Shown here piece after piece: positions 22,140 through 32,759 of a stretch of DNA of 64,000 bases. The notes under the pieces are model-generated. The model saw nothing but the letters and a program-made list of their open reading frames with translations. It ran no database searches and was not told the origin of the DNA. Source of the stretch: Prorocentrum cordatum (lineage: Eukaryota > Sar > Dinophyceae > Prorocentrales > Prorocentraceae); the NCBI GenBank assembly GCA_963575745.1, contig CAUYUJ010014194.1:592501-656500 (forward strand). Direction: 5' to 3'. The position numbers were made by a program, and so were the translations under genes. Position 1 is the first letter of the stretch. Each line of letters begins with the position of its first letter.

Positions 22140-22286
22140 CTTGGGAGGCCACGTGCGAACCCTACCCGCGATTTCTGAGGAGGAGGAGGAGGGCGGGGTG
22201 ATTTTCGCTCGGCAGATCCCGAGCAAAGTGAACCCTACCTTCCCCCCTCAGAAATCGCGGGGCGTAGGCGTGAGTTCGCGCGTGGC
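22140..22286 (-). mobile_element. Predicted introner-like intron 2 with long inverted repeats
   Basis: Plus-strand arms at 22147-22180 and 22246-22287 are inverted copies: GGCCACGTGCGAAC pairs with GTTCGCGCGTGGCC, and CGCGATTTCTGAGG with CCTCAGAAATCGCG, with a few unpaired bases between. On the minus strand the predicted intron starts GCCACGCG after CGG and ends CCCAAG before GCC; both sides are phase 0. The interior contains another small palindrome (GCTCGG/CCGAGC at about 22207-22225) and an in-frame stop, so the element must be removed for the frame to continue. Confidence 0.6.
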
Positions 22287-22841
22287 CCGCGGCTGCTTGC
22301 GGACGTCGCGGTACTCCGCCGCGACGCCGCCCCCGTCGATCCTCGAGGCCTGGCGGGAATTGCCGCGGGCGCCCCTTGCCCAGGGCGCCTCCAGGATTCG
22401 CCCCAATCCGGATCGAAGCGCTGGAGGCGCCCTGGGGTCGGGGCCATTGTAGCAACCGCCGACCTTGAGGTGCGTGTAGTGCGCGGGCGCCTCGGAGCGC
22501 ACGCAGACCAGCACGCGCTGGGCCTCGTCGACCCTCTCGGCCCAGCGCTTCTGCTCCTCGGGCTGCTGGGCGGCGGGTGCGTCCTCGCCCTGGCCCTCTC
22601 GAGCCCAGGCGACGGCCGCCGTGGGCTCGACCGCCAGAACGGCGTCGGGGACGCCCACGCCCTCCTCGACCTCGCCCAGCAGCGCGTGCACTGCGCCCAG
22701 CTCGAGGGCGTCGCCCTTGATGATCTGATCGCAGTTCATGATCACGTACTCCTTGGCGAGCGCGGCGCGGCGAGTCTGTCTTGTCTGGCGCCGGTCGAGC
22801 TTCTGCGGCCTGGGGAAGTTGTTGTCCTGTTCGATCGTGAC
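22287..22841 (-). CDS. Exon F of minus-strand locus (185 codons)
   Basis: The segment between the two TIR-bearing introns is exactly 555 nt, open throughout in phase 0. It begins VTIEQDNNFPRPQKLDRRQT and continues AALAKEYVIMNCDQIIKGDA, ELGAVHALLGEVEEGVGVPD and EEQKRWAERVDEAQRVLVCV, then APAHYTHLKVGGCYNGPDP, ending DVRKQPR. The composition is ordinary-protein-like with predicted helices. The clean exon length and phase at both ends are the main reason to believe the introns. No family is recognised. Confidence 0.55.
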
Positions 22842-23018
22842 CTGTGGCGCTCGGGATTTGCAGGCACTCGTTAGCTTCCGCCTGCTTGCGTTTCGCTTTG
22901 CGTCCGCCTGCTTCCGTTTTCGTTTCTGTGTGTATTCGTTTCTTTGTGTTTCCGCTGACTTCCGCTTGCTTCCGCCGCCCCAGGCAGTGGCAGGCGGAAG
23001 CTAACGAGTGCCTGTGGC
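22842..23018 (-). mobile_element. Predicted introner-like intron 1 with 24-bp perfect TIRs
   Basis: Plus-strand arms 22861-22884 and 22991-23014 are perfect inverted repeats of 24 bp (outer end CAGGCACTCG, inner end CCGCCTG). The octamer CCTGTGGC occurs at both predicted intron ends (22841-22848 and 23011-23018), like a target-site duplication. On the minus strand the intron would start GCCACAGG after GGGAGG and end CGCCACAG before GTC, a phase-0 GC-AG intron of 177 nt. Without removal the upstream frame stops at a TAG inside the TIR (CGT TAG). The interior is a degenerate TTCCGYTTGC-type repeat. Confidence 0.7.
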
Positions 23019-23770
23019 CCTCCCAGCCTCGCTGCTCTCGATCTGGAAGATCGCCGCGGTCTCCACCTCGAGGGCGCGCAGGCGGTGCTCGCCCTCGGTG
23101 CCCAGGACTCGCCAGACGTCCTGCACTCTGCCGAGCCTGCCCTCGCGGGCGCCCTCCTCGGTGACGCGCGCCCCCTTGCCGTGCCAGGGGGCCCCCTCGC
23201 AAGTCTCGAGGCAATTGTTCTGCTTGGCGTTGTCCTTCTTCTTGGCGTTCTTCTCCGCTTGCTCCTTCTGCTTGAACTTATTGGAGGAGCTCGCGCGCGC
23301 CTTCGGCGGCCTGCCTGTGAGCTTCGCCTTGGCCACGCCTCTGCCGAGGTGATCGAGCGAGGTCTCGCCGCCAGTCTTGGCCTTCTCGCGCTGCCACTTG
23401 CGAGCATGCTTGCGCGGGAACTGGCCCGCGAACTTGGACGCCCACTTGTTACTGCGTCTAGCTGTCCGTTTCAGCGCGATCTTGTTCTCGAGGGCGCGCG
23501 GGAACTTGACCCCCTTGATCCGCTCCTCTGGCGGCGTGAGCATGTCCTTCTGCTCGTCGGTGAGCTCGAGGTCCAGCTCTCGGAGCTCCAGGAGGCAGGG
23601 GTTCTCGTCCTGCTCGTAGTCCCTCAGCAAGTCGTCGTTGTGGAAACAGTTGCCGTCGAGGGCGCTCCACTCGGGCACGGGCGGCGCGCCCTCGGGCCAG
23701 CTCTGGATGCCCTTCGAGGTGCTCTTTCGCCAGGCTGTTCTCGATGCCCCGGCCGGGCACGTGAGTAGCT
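23019..23770 (-). CDS. Exon-like segment E of minus-strand locus
   Basis: The frame reads IQSWPEGAPPVPEWSALDGN, CFHNDDLLRDYEQDENPCLL, LRELDLELTDEQKDMLTPPE, then a basic stretch (KFAGQFPRKHARKWQREKAK) and a Lys-rich stretch (SNKFKQKEQAEKNAKKKDNA), ending GEHRLRALEVETAAIFQIES and EAGR at 23019. The sequence is charged and helical with a nuclear-localisation-like basic region. Near 23740-23770 the frame changes from segment D; a third frame there reads HVPGRGIENSLAKEHLEG, so one or two indels or a tiny intron lie at that spot. No family is recognised. Confidence 0.5.
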
Positions 23771-24510
23771 CCACGGCTCCATGCGCGCGACGACCTTGCG
23801 CTCGCTTTGCTCTGTCGGCCAGGCCGCGAGCATTTGGCTGGCGCGCAGCCCGTGGAGCGGCGCCGCGTCCTTGTTCTGTTCGCGGAAGCGGGTGTGGGCC
23901 TCGGAGACGCAGTAGAGGCATTCGTAGGGCCCCCATTGCGCTGGGGACTTGTACTGATTCTGGGGCTCGGCCTTGGCCTTCTGGATCCAGTCTTGCTCCA
24001 TGGCACGGTGCATCTCGGCCTTGACCTCTCGGATATTGGCCTCGAGCTGGCTGCGCTCGTGGGTGTCGGGATCTTGCAAGGAGCTCGTGGCGTTAGGGGC
24101 CATGGGCGCGTGGATCGCATTCTTGAGCCGCGCTCGCAGCGCCACTGCCTCGGTCCACGGGCTCGAGAGGCAGTCTGCGAACGCGAGGCTCTGGCCGTGC
24201 TCCTGCTCGATGAAGTCGATGGTCCAGCCTGCCACCAGCTCGTCCGCCCAGGCTCTCGGCTGCCCCCGCGCGTCGACGGCCTCGAAGACCCTCGCGCGGT
24301 CCGCCTCGGAAAACTCGAGCAGAGCGTTGCGCCGGCCTTTGAGCAATGCTCCTAGGGGCTCGCCTGCTCGGAAGCGCTCCGTCTCGCCATCGCTCCGCTC
24401 GTAGGTGGCGTCGCGCCGCCAGGTGCCCTCCTCGAGGTTCGCGTCGCTGACTCGGCAGCGCCTTGCGCAAGGGGCGAGGTGGACGCCGCGCTTCTTGGCG
24501 GACTTTGGCC
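23771..24510 (-). CDS. Exon-like segment D of minus-strand locus
   Basis: The frame reads KSAKKRGVHLAPCARRCRVS, DATYERSDGETERFRAGEPL, NALLEFSEADRARVFEAVDA, AWADELVAGWTIDFIEQEHG, SLAFADCLSSPWTEAVALRA and RAMEQDWIQKAKAEPQNQYK, then PYECLYCVSEAHTRFREQNK and ASQMLAAWPTEQSERKVVAR. ECLYC followed by His may be part of a small metal-binding site. The junction to segment C at about 24510 is a one-base frame change (DPSRG against PEQGPKSAKK) without an obvious intron. The function is unknown. Confidence 0.5.
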
Positions 24511-24738
24511 CCTGCTCGGGTCGAACCAGTTCTCGACCGCGGTGATGCTGATGAGGATGATCCTGTACTCGTCTCCTGCGCTCGAGTAGGCCTGCTCCAC
24601 TTGCGCCGTGTGGTCGGGGTGCTCTGCCAAGTGCTTGGCCTTCTCCGTCTCCTAGGCTGCCTTGTCCTGGTCGTTGTGCGTCTGGCGGTGCGTCTTGCGA
24701 ACGTTCTCGATGTGTTTCTCGGCGCCCTCTCCGCGCGC
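24511..24738 (-). CDS. Exon-like segment C with in-frame TAG
   Basis: Starting at the predicted 3' splice site the frame reads ARGEGAEKHIENVRKTHRQT, HNDQDKAA, then TAG at 24652-24654, then ETEKAKHLAEHPDHTAQVEQ, AYSSAGDEYRIILISITAVE and NWFDPSR. Charged helical sequence continues smoothly across the stop, so the TAG probably replaced a Gln or Glu codon (CAG or GAG), by mutation or uncorrected editing. Confidence 0.45.
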
Positions 24739-24935
24739 CTTTTGGGCGTCCGAAATTGGCGCGGAAGGAATGGGCACAGCGCCCCGCAGCAAATGTTGCC
24801 CCGAACCAACGGCGGCCGCTTTTGGGCTGGCGGCCCTCTGTCTCGAATGGACACAGGCCGCGGCGACACCGACAGCGAATCCTTTTCAAAATGGAAGGGA
24901 ACTGCTGTTGGGCACTGCATCCTTTCCTTCCGTGC
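24739..24935 (-). mobile_element. Predicted introner-like intron 3 with short TIRs
   Basis: ATGGGCAC (24770-24777) and GTGCCCAT (24932-24939) are inverted 8-mers. Read on the minus strand, an intron starting GCACGG after TGG and ending CCCAAAAG before GCG joins segments B and C in phase 0. Its start (after GG, beginning GC-AC) and its end (CCCAAAAG) resemble intron 2. The 197-nt interior has no in-frame stop in segment B's frame, so this call rests on the frame of segment C and on the terminal motifs. Confidence 0.4.
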
Positions 24936-25125
24936 CCATGTCGCTCGTGCCGAGACCTCGGTCTCGCGGGCGCGCGCCTGCCCCTCGCCCCGGAGCTTGA
25001 GCCAGAGCGCGGTGGCGTCGACGACGACCGCGCTCGCGCTGGCCCTGTGCTGGGCGAAGGCATCGGGGCCCCCGACGAAGAGGCCGAGGTTCTCGGAGCC
25101 GCCCCTCGCCACCAGGTGCACGAGC
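24936..25125 (-). CDS. Exon-like segment B of minus-strand locus
   Basis: The frame reads HLVARGGSENLGLFVGGPDA, FAQHRASASAVVVDATALWL and KLRGEGQARARETEVSARAT. It begins directly beside the (GTA)n block (minus-strand ACCACCGCGAG precedes it, a possible 3' splice site) and ends in phase 0 at the predicted intron 3. No family is recognised. Confidence 0.4.
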
Positions 25126-25130
25126 CTCGC

Positions 25131-26200
<1,070 letters not shown>

Positions 26201-26240
26201 GTTGGTACTTCATCTACTACGACTAACTACTATTAATGTA

Positions 26241-27080
26241 CTACCTGTCCCTCGTGGCCCAGGTGAGCTTGGGCGTGTCCTTGCTGAGGGTCTGCCTCCT
26301 CTGGTCGGAGAGGCGATGGCCCTTGCGCCCGCTCGCGTTTGACCTCGAGAGGACGAACTCGGCCACCCACTGCATGTCCTTCGTGGTCGTCTGGTTAATC
26401 TGGAAGGTACTCAGGCGCTTGGTCACCGTCTTGAGGATCTCCGCGTTGTAGTTCTTGTGGCCGGTCTTCTGCAGGTGGGGCTGCTTGCCCTGCTCGAAGG
26501 CCAGCTCGTAGCGCAGCCGCGACAGAAGGGAATTTTTCCTGACCTCGCGGCCGTGCTCGCGCTCCCGCTTGAACCGGCGAGGCGGCGCATGATGCCCTCG
26601 AGCGGGCGCTTGGCTGCGACTTGACTTGGGATCTCGCGGGGCAGCCTGGCGCCTTGGCTCCTGTTGCGCCTGTGCTGGTCCGCTCGGACGGGCCCGCATT
26701 CTCGGGCGCCTTTCTTGCCGAGCCTCGCCGCGGCAACGTTCTTCTCGAGGGCAGCTCGAAGGCCGCGCCATCGGGCAACCGCCTCGTGGCCCCAGCGCCA
26801 CTTGTGATTCAGCTCGGCTCTCGCTCGAGCCGGCGGGGAGGCGAACTTCTCCACGTGCTTGTCCGCGTGCTTGCTCCAGTCGAGGGGGATCTGGGGCTCG
26901 TTCTGCGCCGTTGTCTCGTCGCAGCGCGGGCGCAGCTCGGGGTTTGTGCGTTCCCGTGTACTCCGCGCTCGCGCCGCGGGGTCTGCCGCACTTGCCGAAG
27001 CCTCGCTTCGCGCCTCGGCCGGAGTCGCGCGGGGCGGGGGCCTTGCCGTCGGCGCTTTCAAGCTCTCGGCGCGCGGCCGC
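26241..27080 (-). CDS. Exon-like segment A of minus-strand locus
   Basis: Two frames carry the signal. Upstream on the minus strand: ETTAQNEPQIPLDWSKHADK, HVEKFASPPARARAELNHKW and GHEAVARWRGLRAALEKNVA. After a frame change near 26575: RRFKREREHGREVRKNSLLS, RLRYELAFEQGKQPHLQKTG, NYNAEILKTVTKRLSTFQIN, QTTTKDMQWVAEFVLSRSNA and DQRRQTLSKDTPKLTWATRD. The protein is basic and helical. The single shift may be an indel. The family is unknown; the tail looks like a conserved C-terminus rather than low complexity. Confidence 0.45.
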   Translation of the reverse strand, partial: AAARRELESADGKAPAPRDSGRGAKRGFGKCGRPRGASAEYTGTHKPRAAPALRRDNGAERAPDPPRLEQARGQARGEVRLPAGSSESRAESQVALGPRGGCPMARPSSCPREERCRGEARQERRPRMRARPSGPAQAQQEPRRQAAPRDPKSSRSQAPARGHHAPPRRFKREREHGREVRKNSLLSRLRYELAFEQGKQPHLQKTGHKNYNAEILKTVTKRLSTFQINQTTTKDMQWVAEFVLSRSNASGRKGHRLSDQRRQTLSKDTPKLTWATRDR

Positions 27081-27699
27081 GGCCGGGAGTCGCTCCTGAA
27101 TGGGGGGGGGGGGGGGGGGGCTTGTAGTATTACAGCCGACTCGTGTAGTAAGGATGCGCGGCAAAGATGCAAGGCCCTTGCAAGGTCCAGGGATGGGCCG
27201 AAGTGGCAATGCTGCAAGGGCAGAACAGGGTTGCTCATCCTTATCACGCGGGCTGACTATACCATTCGTAGTAGGAGCACGAGGAGGAAGAGAGGAATAC
27301 TAATGGTGGGAGACGGAAGAGAGAAGAGGATGGCCCCAGGACCGAGCCTCAACAAATTGTTGGATTCGGTGCCTTCTGTTTTTTATGTGTAAACGAGACA
27401 TTCTTTTAAACCGTTTTCAACTTCGCGCGCGGGGTCCACGGAGGGGCCCCGCGGGGGATAAAAACAACCAGGGGGGCAACAAAGTTCGGCCCCGGCGGGG
27501 TGGGGGGGGGCGGGAGGGGGAGAAAGGGAAGGAAGAGAAGCGAAAGGAACATAATCAGGAAGAGAAGGCAAATCACGTTTGAAGCTGCTGCTAGTCAACG
27601 CGAAGCGATGGCAATTTCGATCCGAAAGATGCCAGAAGAGGAACTTCGATCCTAAATATACCAGAAGAGGAACATGTACATATATATATATATAAACAA
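27081..27699. other. No gene recognised; poly-G run and purine tract
   Basis: A run of about 18 G lies at 27101-27118 and a G-rich run near 27500. 27510-27560 is purine-rich and 27676-27694 is an (AT)n stretch. No protein-like sequence is seen. Confidence 0.4.
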
Positions 27700-27908
27700 G
27701 CTAGCTTTAGACACGAGGAAGAGGAATCCTGCTCGGCCGTCTCAGCCTCGAGCCTCGCGGCCTCGAGTTGCTTGTAGAAGCGCGCAGCAGAGTCGGCCGT
27801 CTCGTAGGGCGGGGTTCTCAGCTTCTTGTGCGAGCTCGGGGCCGCGGGCGGCGAGGTCTGCAGGCCCCGGAGGCTCGACGTGCTCGGCTGCTTCGTCGGC
27901 GCGGACAT
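27700..27908 (-). CDS. Exon-like segment, unknown product
   Basis: The frame reads MSAPTKQPSTSSLRGLQTSP, SSHKKLRTPPYETADSAARF and YKQLEAARLEAETAEQDSSS. The first half is S/T/P-rich and the second a short charged helix. It is on the same strand as the neighbours at 26.2-27.1 and 27.9-28.3 kb and may be an exon of the same gene. There is no recognised domain. Confidence 0.35.
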
Positions 27909-27929
27909 CGGAGTCTCGCTGCGCGGCTG

Positions 27930-28330
27930 CAGTAGCTCGAAACAGAAAACCTCGCGCCAACGTTGCTACGGAAGGTTGTTAGCAAGTCGTTGGTGCTCCT
28001 TGGTGTTCGCTTGTTGTTATTGGTTGTTTCGTTGCTGTTGTGGCTTGTTGTTGCGTCGTTTGCTGGTGTTGCTGTGGTGCTGGTTGCTGTTGCTGTTGTT
28101 GGTGTGACCGCTGCTGTTGTTTGCGCGCGTGGTGCTGCTTGCGTGTGATTGCGTTCGTTGTGTCGTTGGTTTTGTCGCTCTGGCACCTGTCTCTTTTTTT
28201 GTTTGTCCTTTCTGGCGCCCTCGAGGCCGGGGGTCACCTGGCTGAGAGTTTCCAGCGCCTCGTCTTCACTCTGCCCGAGAGCGCCTCGCTCAGAGCCCCA
28301 GCGGCTCGCGCGGTGCCTCAGGCACCCCTC
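27930..28330 (-). CDS. Exon-like segment, N/T-rich product
   Basis: The frame reads RWGSERGALGQSEDEALETL, SQVTPGLEGARKDKQKKRQV and PERQNQRHNERNHTQAAPRA, then a T/A/N-rich low-complexity stretch and a tail with TNDLLTTFRSNVGARFSV. It abuts the 101-bp minisatellite at 28.33 kb. The N/T/Q-rich linker suggests a disordered region. I infer that it belongs to the minus-strand locus. Confidence 0.4.
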
Positions 28331-31300
28331 GCACGGTTCGTGGCCCCATAGAGAGCTTTGTCGAAGGCCCCAGTTGCAGTTCGCATGCGTCCTCCCCGCC
28401 CACCGCCGGCCCATTTTGGCACGCCCCTCGCACGGCTCGTGGCCCCATAGGGAGCTCCGCCGAAGGCCCCAGCGGCACAGTTCGCATGCGCCCCCCCCGC
28501 CCGCCGCAGGCACATTTTGGCACGCCCCGCACGCGGTTCGTGGCCCCATCGGGAGCTCCACCGAAGGCCCAATTGGCACAGTTCGCATGCGCCCTCCCCG
28601 CCCACCGCAGGCCCATTTTGGCGCACCCCTCACGCGGTTCGTGACCCCATAGCGAGCTCCACCGAAGGCTTCAGTGGCACAGTTCGCATGCGTCCCCCCC
28701 GCCCACCGCAGGCCCATTTTGGCGCACCCCTCGCGCGGCTCGTTGCCCCATAGGGCGCTCCACCGAAGGCCCCAGCGGCACAGTTCGCATGCGCCCCCCC
28801 CCCGCACACTGCAGGCCCATCTTGGCGCGCCCCCCCCACGGCTTGTGGCCCCTTAGGGAGCTCCACCGAAGGCCCCAGTGGCACAGTTCGCATGCGTCCC
28901 ACCCGCCCACCGCCAGCCCATTTTGGCACACACCCCACACGGTTCGTGGCCCCACAGGGAGCTTCACCGACGGCCCCAGTGGCACAGTTCGCATGCGTCC
29001 TCCCCGCCCACCGCAGGCCTCTTTTGGCGCACCCCTTCGCGCGGTTCGTGGCCCCGTAGGGAGCTCCACCGAGGGCACCAGTGGCGCAGTTCGCATGCGC
29101 CCTTCCCGCCCACCGCAGGCTCATTTTGGCACACCCCTCACGCGGTTCGTGGCCCCATAGAGGGCTCCACCGAAGGCCCCACCGGCACAGTTCGCATGCG
29201 TCCTCCCCACCCACCGCAGGTTCATTTTGGCACACACACACACACACACACACACACCCCGCACGGTTCGCGGCCCCATAAAGGAGCTCCATCGAAGGCC
29301 CCAGTGGCGCAGTTCGCATGCGCCCCCCCCCCCCCCGCCCACCACATGTCCATTTTGGCACGCCCCTCACGCAGTTCGTTGCCCCATAGGGAGCTCCACC
29401 GAAGGCTTCAGTGGCACAGTTCGCGCGTCAATTTTGGCGCACCTTATAGGGAGCCCCACCGAAGGCCCCAGTGGCACAATTCGCATGCGTCCTTCCCGCC
29501 CACCGCAGGCTCATTTTGGCACGCCCCTCACACGGCTCGTGGCCCCATAGGGAGCTCCACCGAAGGCGCCAGTGGCACAGTTCGCATGCGTCCCCCCCGC
29601 CCACCGCCAGCCCATTTTGGCGCACCCCTCACGCGGTTCGTGACCCCATAGCTCCACCGAAGGCTTCAGTGGTACAGTTCGCACGCGTCCTCCCCGCCCA
29701 CCGCAGGGCCATTTTGGCACACCCCTCACGCGGTTCGCGGCCCCATAGGGAGCTCCACCGAAGGACCCAGTGGCACAGTTCGCATGCGCCCCCCCGCCCA
29801 CCGCCGGCTCATTTTGGCACACCCCTCACACGGTCCGCGGCCCCATAGGGAGCTCCACCGAAGGCCCCAGCGGCACAGTTCGCACGCGCCTTTCCCACCC
29901 ACAGCAGGCAGGCACATTTTGGCACACCCCTCACACGGTTCGTGGCCCAACAGGGAGCCCCACCGAAGGCCCCAGTGGCACAGTTCGCATGCGTCGCCCC
30001 AGCCCACCGCAGGCCCATTTTGGCACACCCTTCGCGCGGTTCGTGGCCCCATAGGGAGCTCCACCGAAGGCTTCAGCGGCACAGTTCGCATCCGTCCTCC
30101 CCGCCCGCCGCAGGCCCATGTTGGCACGCCCCATCGCACGGTTCGTGGCCCCATACGGAGCTCCACCGAAGGCCCCAGTGGCACAGTTCGCATGCGTCCT
30201 CCCCGCTCACCGCAGGCTCATTTTGGCACACCCCTCACACGGTTCGTGGCCCAACAGGGAGCCCCACCGAAGGCCCCAGTGGCACAGTTCGCATGCGCCC
30301 CCCTCGCCCGCCGCAGGCACATTTTGGCACACCCCTCACACGGTTCGTGGCCCCATCGGGAGCTCCACCGAAGGCCCCGGTGGCGCAGTTCGCATGCGCC
30401 CTCCCCGCACACCGCATGCCCCTTTTGGCGCACCCCATCACACGGTTCGTGGCCCCATAGGGGGCTCCACCGAAGGCCCCAGTGGCACAGTTCGCACGCG
30501 CCCCCCCCCCGCCCACCGCATGCCCATTTTGGCACACCCCTCGCACGGTTCGTGGCCCCATCGGGAGCTCCACCGAAGGACCCAGTGGCACAGTTCGCAC
30601 GCGTCCTCCCCGCCCACCGCAGGCCCATTTTGGCGCGCGGTCTGTGGCCCCATAGGGAGCTCCACCAAAGGCCCCAGTGGCACAGTTCGCATGCGTCCCC
30701 CCCGCCCACCGCAGGCCCATTTTGGCACACACCTCACATGATTCGTGGTCCATAAGGAGCTCCACCGAAGGCCTCAGTGGCACAGTTCGCATGCGTCCTC
30801 CCCGCCCACCGCAGGCCCATTTTGGCACACACCTCGCACGGTTCGTGGCCCCATCGGGAGCTCCACCGAAGGCCCCAGTGGTACAGTTCGCATGCGTCCC
30901 CACCGCCCACCGCAGGCTCATTTTGACACACCCCACACACGGTTCGTGGCCCCATAGGGAGCTCCACCGAAGGCCACAGCGGCACAGTTCGCATGCGTCC
31001 CCCCCCGCCCACCGCGGGCCAATTTTGGCACGCCCCTCGCGCGGTTCGTGGCCCCATAGGGAGCTCCACCGAAGGCGCCAGTGGCACAGTTCGCATGCGT
31101 CCTTCCTGCCCGCCGTTGGCCCATGTTGGCACACCCCTCACACGGTTCTTGGCCCCATAGGGAGCGCCACCGAAGGCCCCAGTGGCACAGTTCGCATCCG
31201 TCCTCCCCGCCCGCCGCAGCCCATTCTGGCACGCCCCCCGCGCGGTTCGCGGCCACAGGGAGCTCCACCAAAGGCCCCAGTGGCGCAGTTCGCATGCGTC

Positions 31301-32140
31301 CTCCCCGCCCGCCGCAGGCCCATTTCGGCGCGCGCCTCACGAGGATCGCGGTCCGACAGGGAGCTCCACCGAAGGCCCCAGTGGCACAGTTCGCATGCGT
31401 CCTCCCCGCCCACCGCAGGCCCATTTTGGCACACCCCTCACACGGTTCGTGGCCCCATAGGGACCTCCACCGAAGGCTTCAGCGGCACAGTTCGCATGCG
31501 CCCCCCCCCCCGCCCACCGTAAGCTCATTTTGGCCCCCCCCCACGCGGTTCGTGGCCCCATAGGGAGCTCCACCGAATGCCCCAGTGGCATAGTTTGCAT
31601 GCGTCCTCCCCGCCCACCGCAGGCCCATTTTGGCACACCCCTCACACGGTTCGTGGCCCCACAGGGAGTTCCACCGAAGGCGCCAGTGGCACAGTTCGCA
31701 TGCGTGGCACCGTACGCCAGCGGCAGGGTTCGCATGGCGGCCTCGGGCCATTTCGGCACACGCCTCACGAGGATCGCGGCCCCACAGGGAGCTCCACCGA
31801 AGGCGCCAGCGGCAGGGTTCGCATGGCGGCCTCGGGCCATTGCGGCACACCCCTCACGAGGATCATGGCCCCATAGGGAGCTCCACCAAAGGCGCCCAGT
31901 GGCACAGTTCGCATGGCGGCCTTGGGCAACTGCGGCACACCCCTCACGAGGATCGTGGCCCCATAGGGAGCTCCATCGAAGGCCCCAGTGGCAGGGTTCG
32001 CATGGCCTCGGGCCGTTTCGGCACACCCCTCACGAGGATCGTGGCCCCATCGGGAGCTCCATCGAAGGCCCCAGTGGCAGGGTTCGCATGGCAGCCCCGG
32101 GCCATTGCGGTACACCCCTCACGAGGATCGTGGCTCCATA
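28331..32140 (-). repeat. 101-bp minisatellite array, about 38 units
   Basis: Tandem units of about 101 bp each carry, on the + strand, TTCGTGGCCCCATAGGGAGC, CTCCACCGAAGGCCCCAGTG and CACAGTTCGCATGCG, then a C-rich part and CATTTTGGCAC. The palindromes GGAGCTCC and GCATGC are kept in most units. Because 101 is not a multiple of 3, long chance ORFs run through it in all frames. One unit holds a (CA)n expansion at 29231-29257. From about 31720 units shorten and change to a CACGAGGATCG variant. It lies between two minus-strand exon-like segments. Confidence 0.95.
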
Positions 32141-32149
32141 GTTGTGTTG

Positions 32150-32345
32150 CTTCAACATCCGCGCCTGGGCGTCGTACTCCGCCTTGTCGACGTGCAACGC
32201 CAGCTCCTCCCTCATGGCTCTGAAAGCCCTCTCCTGCTTCTACTCCTCGGTCAGAGGGGCGCCGTCCTTGTCGTCGTCGGCGCCCGCGAAGACGGCCACG
32301 AACGAGTATCTGAGCATGTCGGGCTCTGGCGGGAAGCCGTGGCCA
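32150..32345 (-). CDS. Exon-like segment with in-frame TAG
   Basis: The minus-strand frame reads GFPPEPDMLRYSFVAVFAGA, DDDKDGAPLTEE, then TAG at 32240-32242, then KQERAFRAMREELALHVDKA and EYDAQARMLKQHN. It borders the minisatellite, whose first unit continues the same frame by chance. Sequence on both sides of the stop looks coding. The product is unknown. Confidence 0.45.
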
Positions 32346-32533
32346 CATAGGGAGCGCGGGCGAAGGTGGTATTCACACTTGCGGCATTCACAACTGCATA
32401 TGGTTGGGTCCTTCGCCAGGCCAGTTCTTTCGGCGGGTTAGTGTTATTATCATTAGTAGCATGATCAGTATTACCTTTATTACGAGGCGTAGTAGTTTTT
32501 GTCTTCGTTGTCTTGTGGTTATTCCCATTCCTT

Positions 32534-32641
<108 letters not shown>

Positions 32642-32659
32642 TCATTAGTGTTACTATTA

Positions 32660-32698
32660 TTGCGAAGGCCTTACGGCCGGTGCCGCCGATCCTGAAGG
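32660..32698 (+). repeat. Short dispersed repeat, copy 1
   Basis: GCGAAGGCCTTACGGCCGGT followed by GCCGCCGATCCTGAAG. It closely matches 61579-61618. In one frame it reads KALRPVPPILK against KVLRPVPPTLK in the other copy, so it could be a shared coding fragment. Confidence 0.6.
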
Positions 32699-32759
32699 GA
32701 GATGACGACGACGACAACGGCGGCGGCGGCGGCAATGACGACGACGCTGACGTGGGCCA

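Noticed and set aside
28331-32140. Long open frames on both strands encoding GAFGGAPYGAT- or HSSHAS-type repeated peptides
   Set aside because: They are forced by the 101-bp minisatellite; shifting frame each unit, every frame stays open without codon bias or a domain.
28331-32140. CRISPR array
   Set aside because: Units are fully repeated with no unique spacers of constant length, and the genome is eukaryotic.
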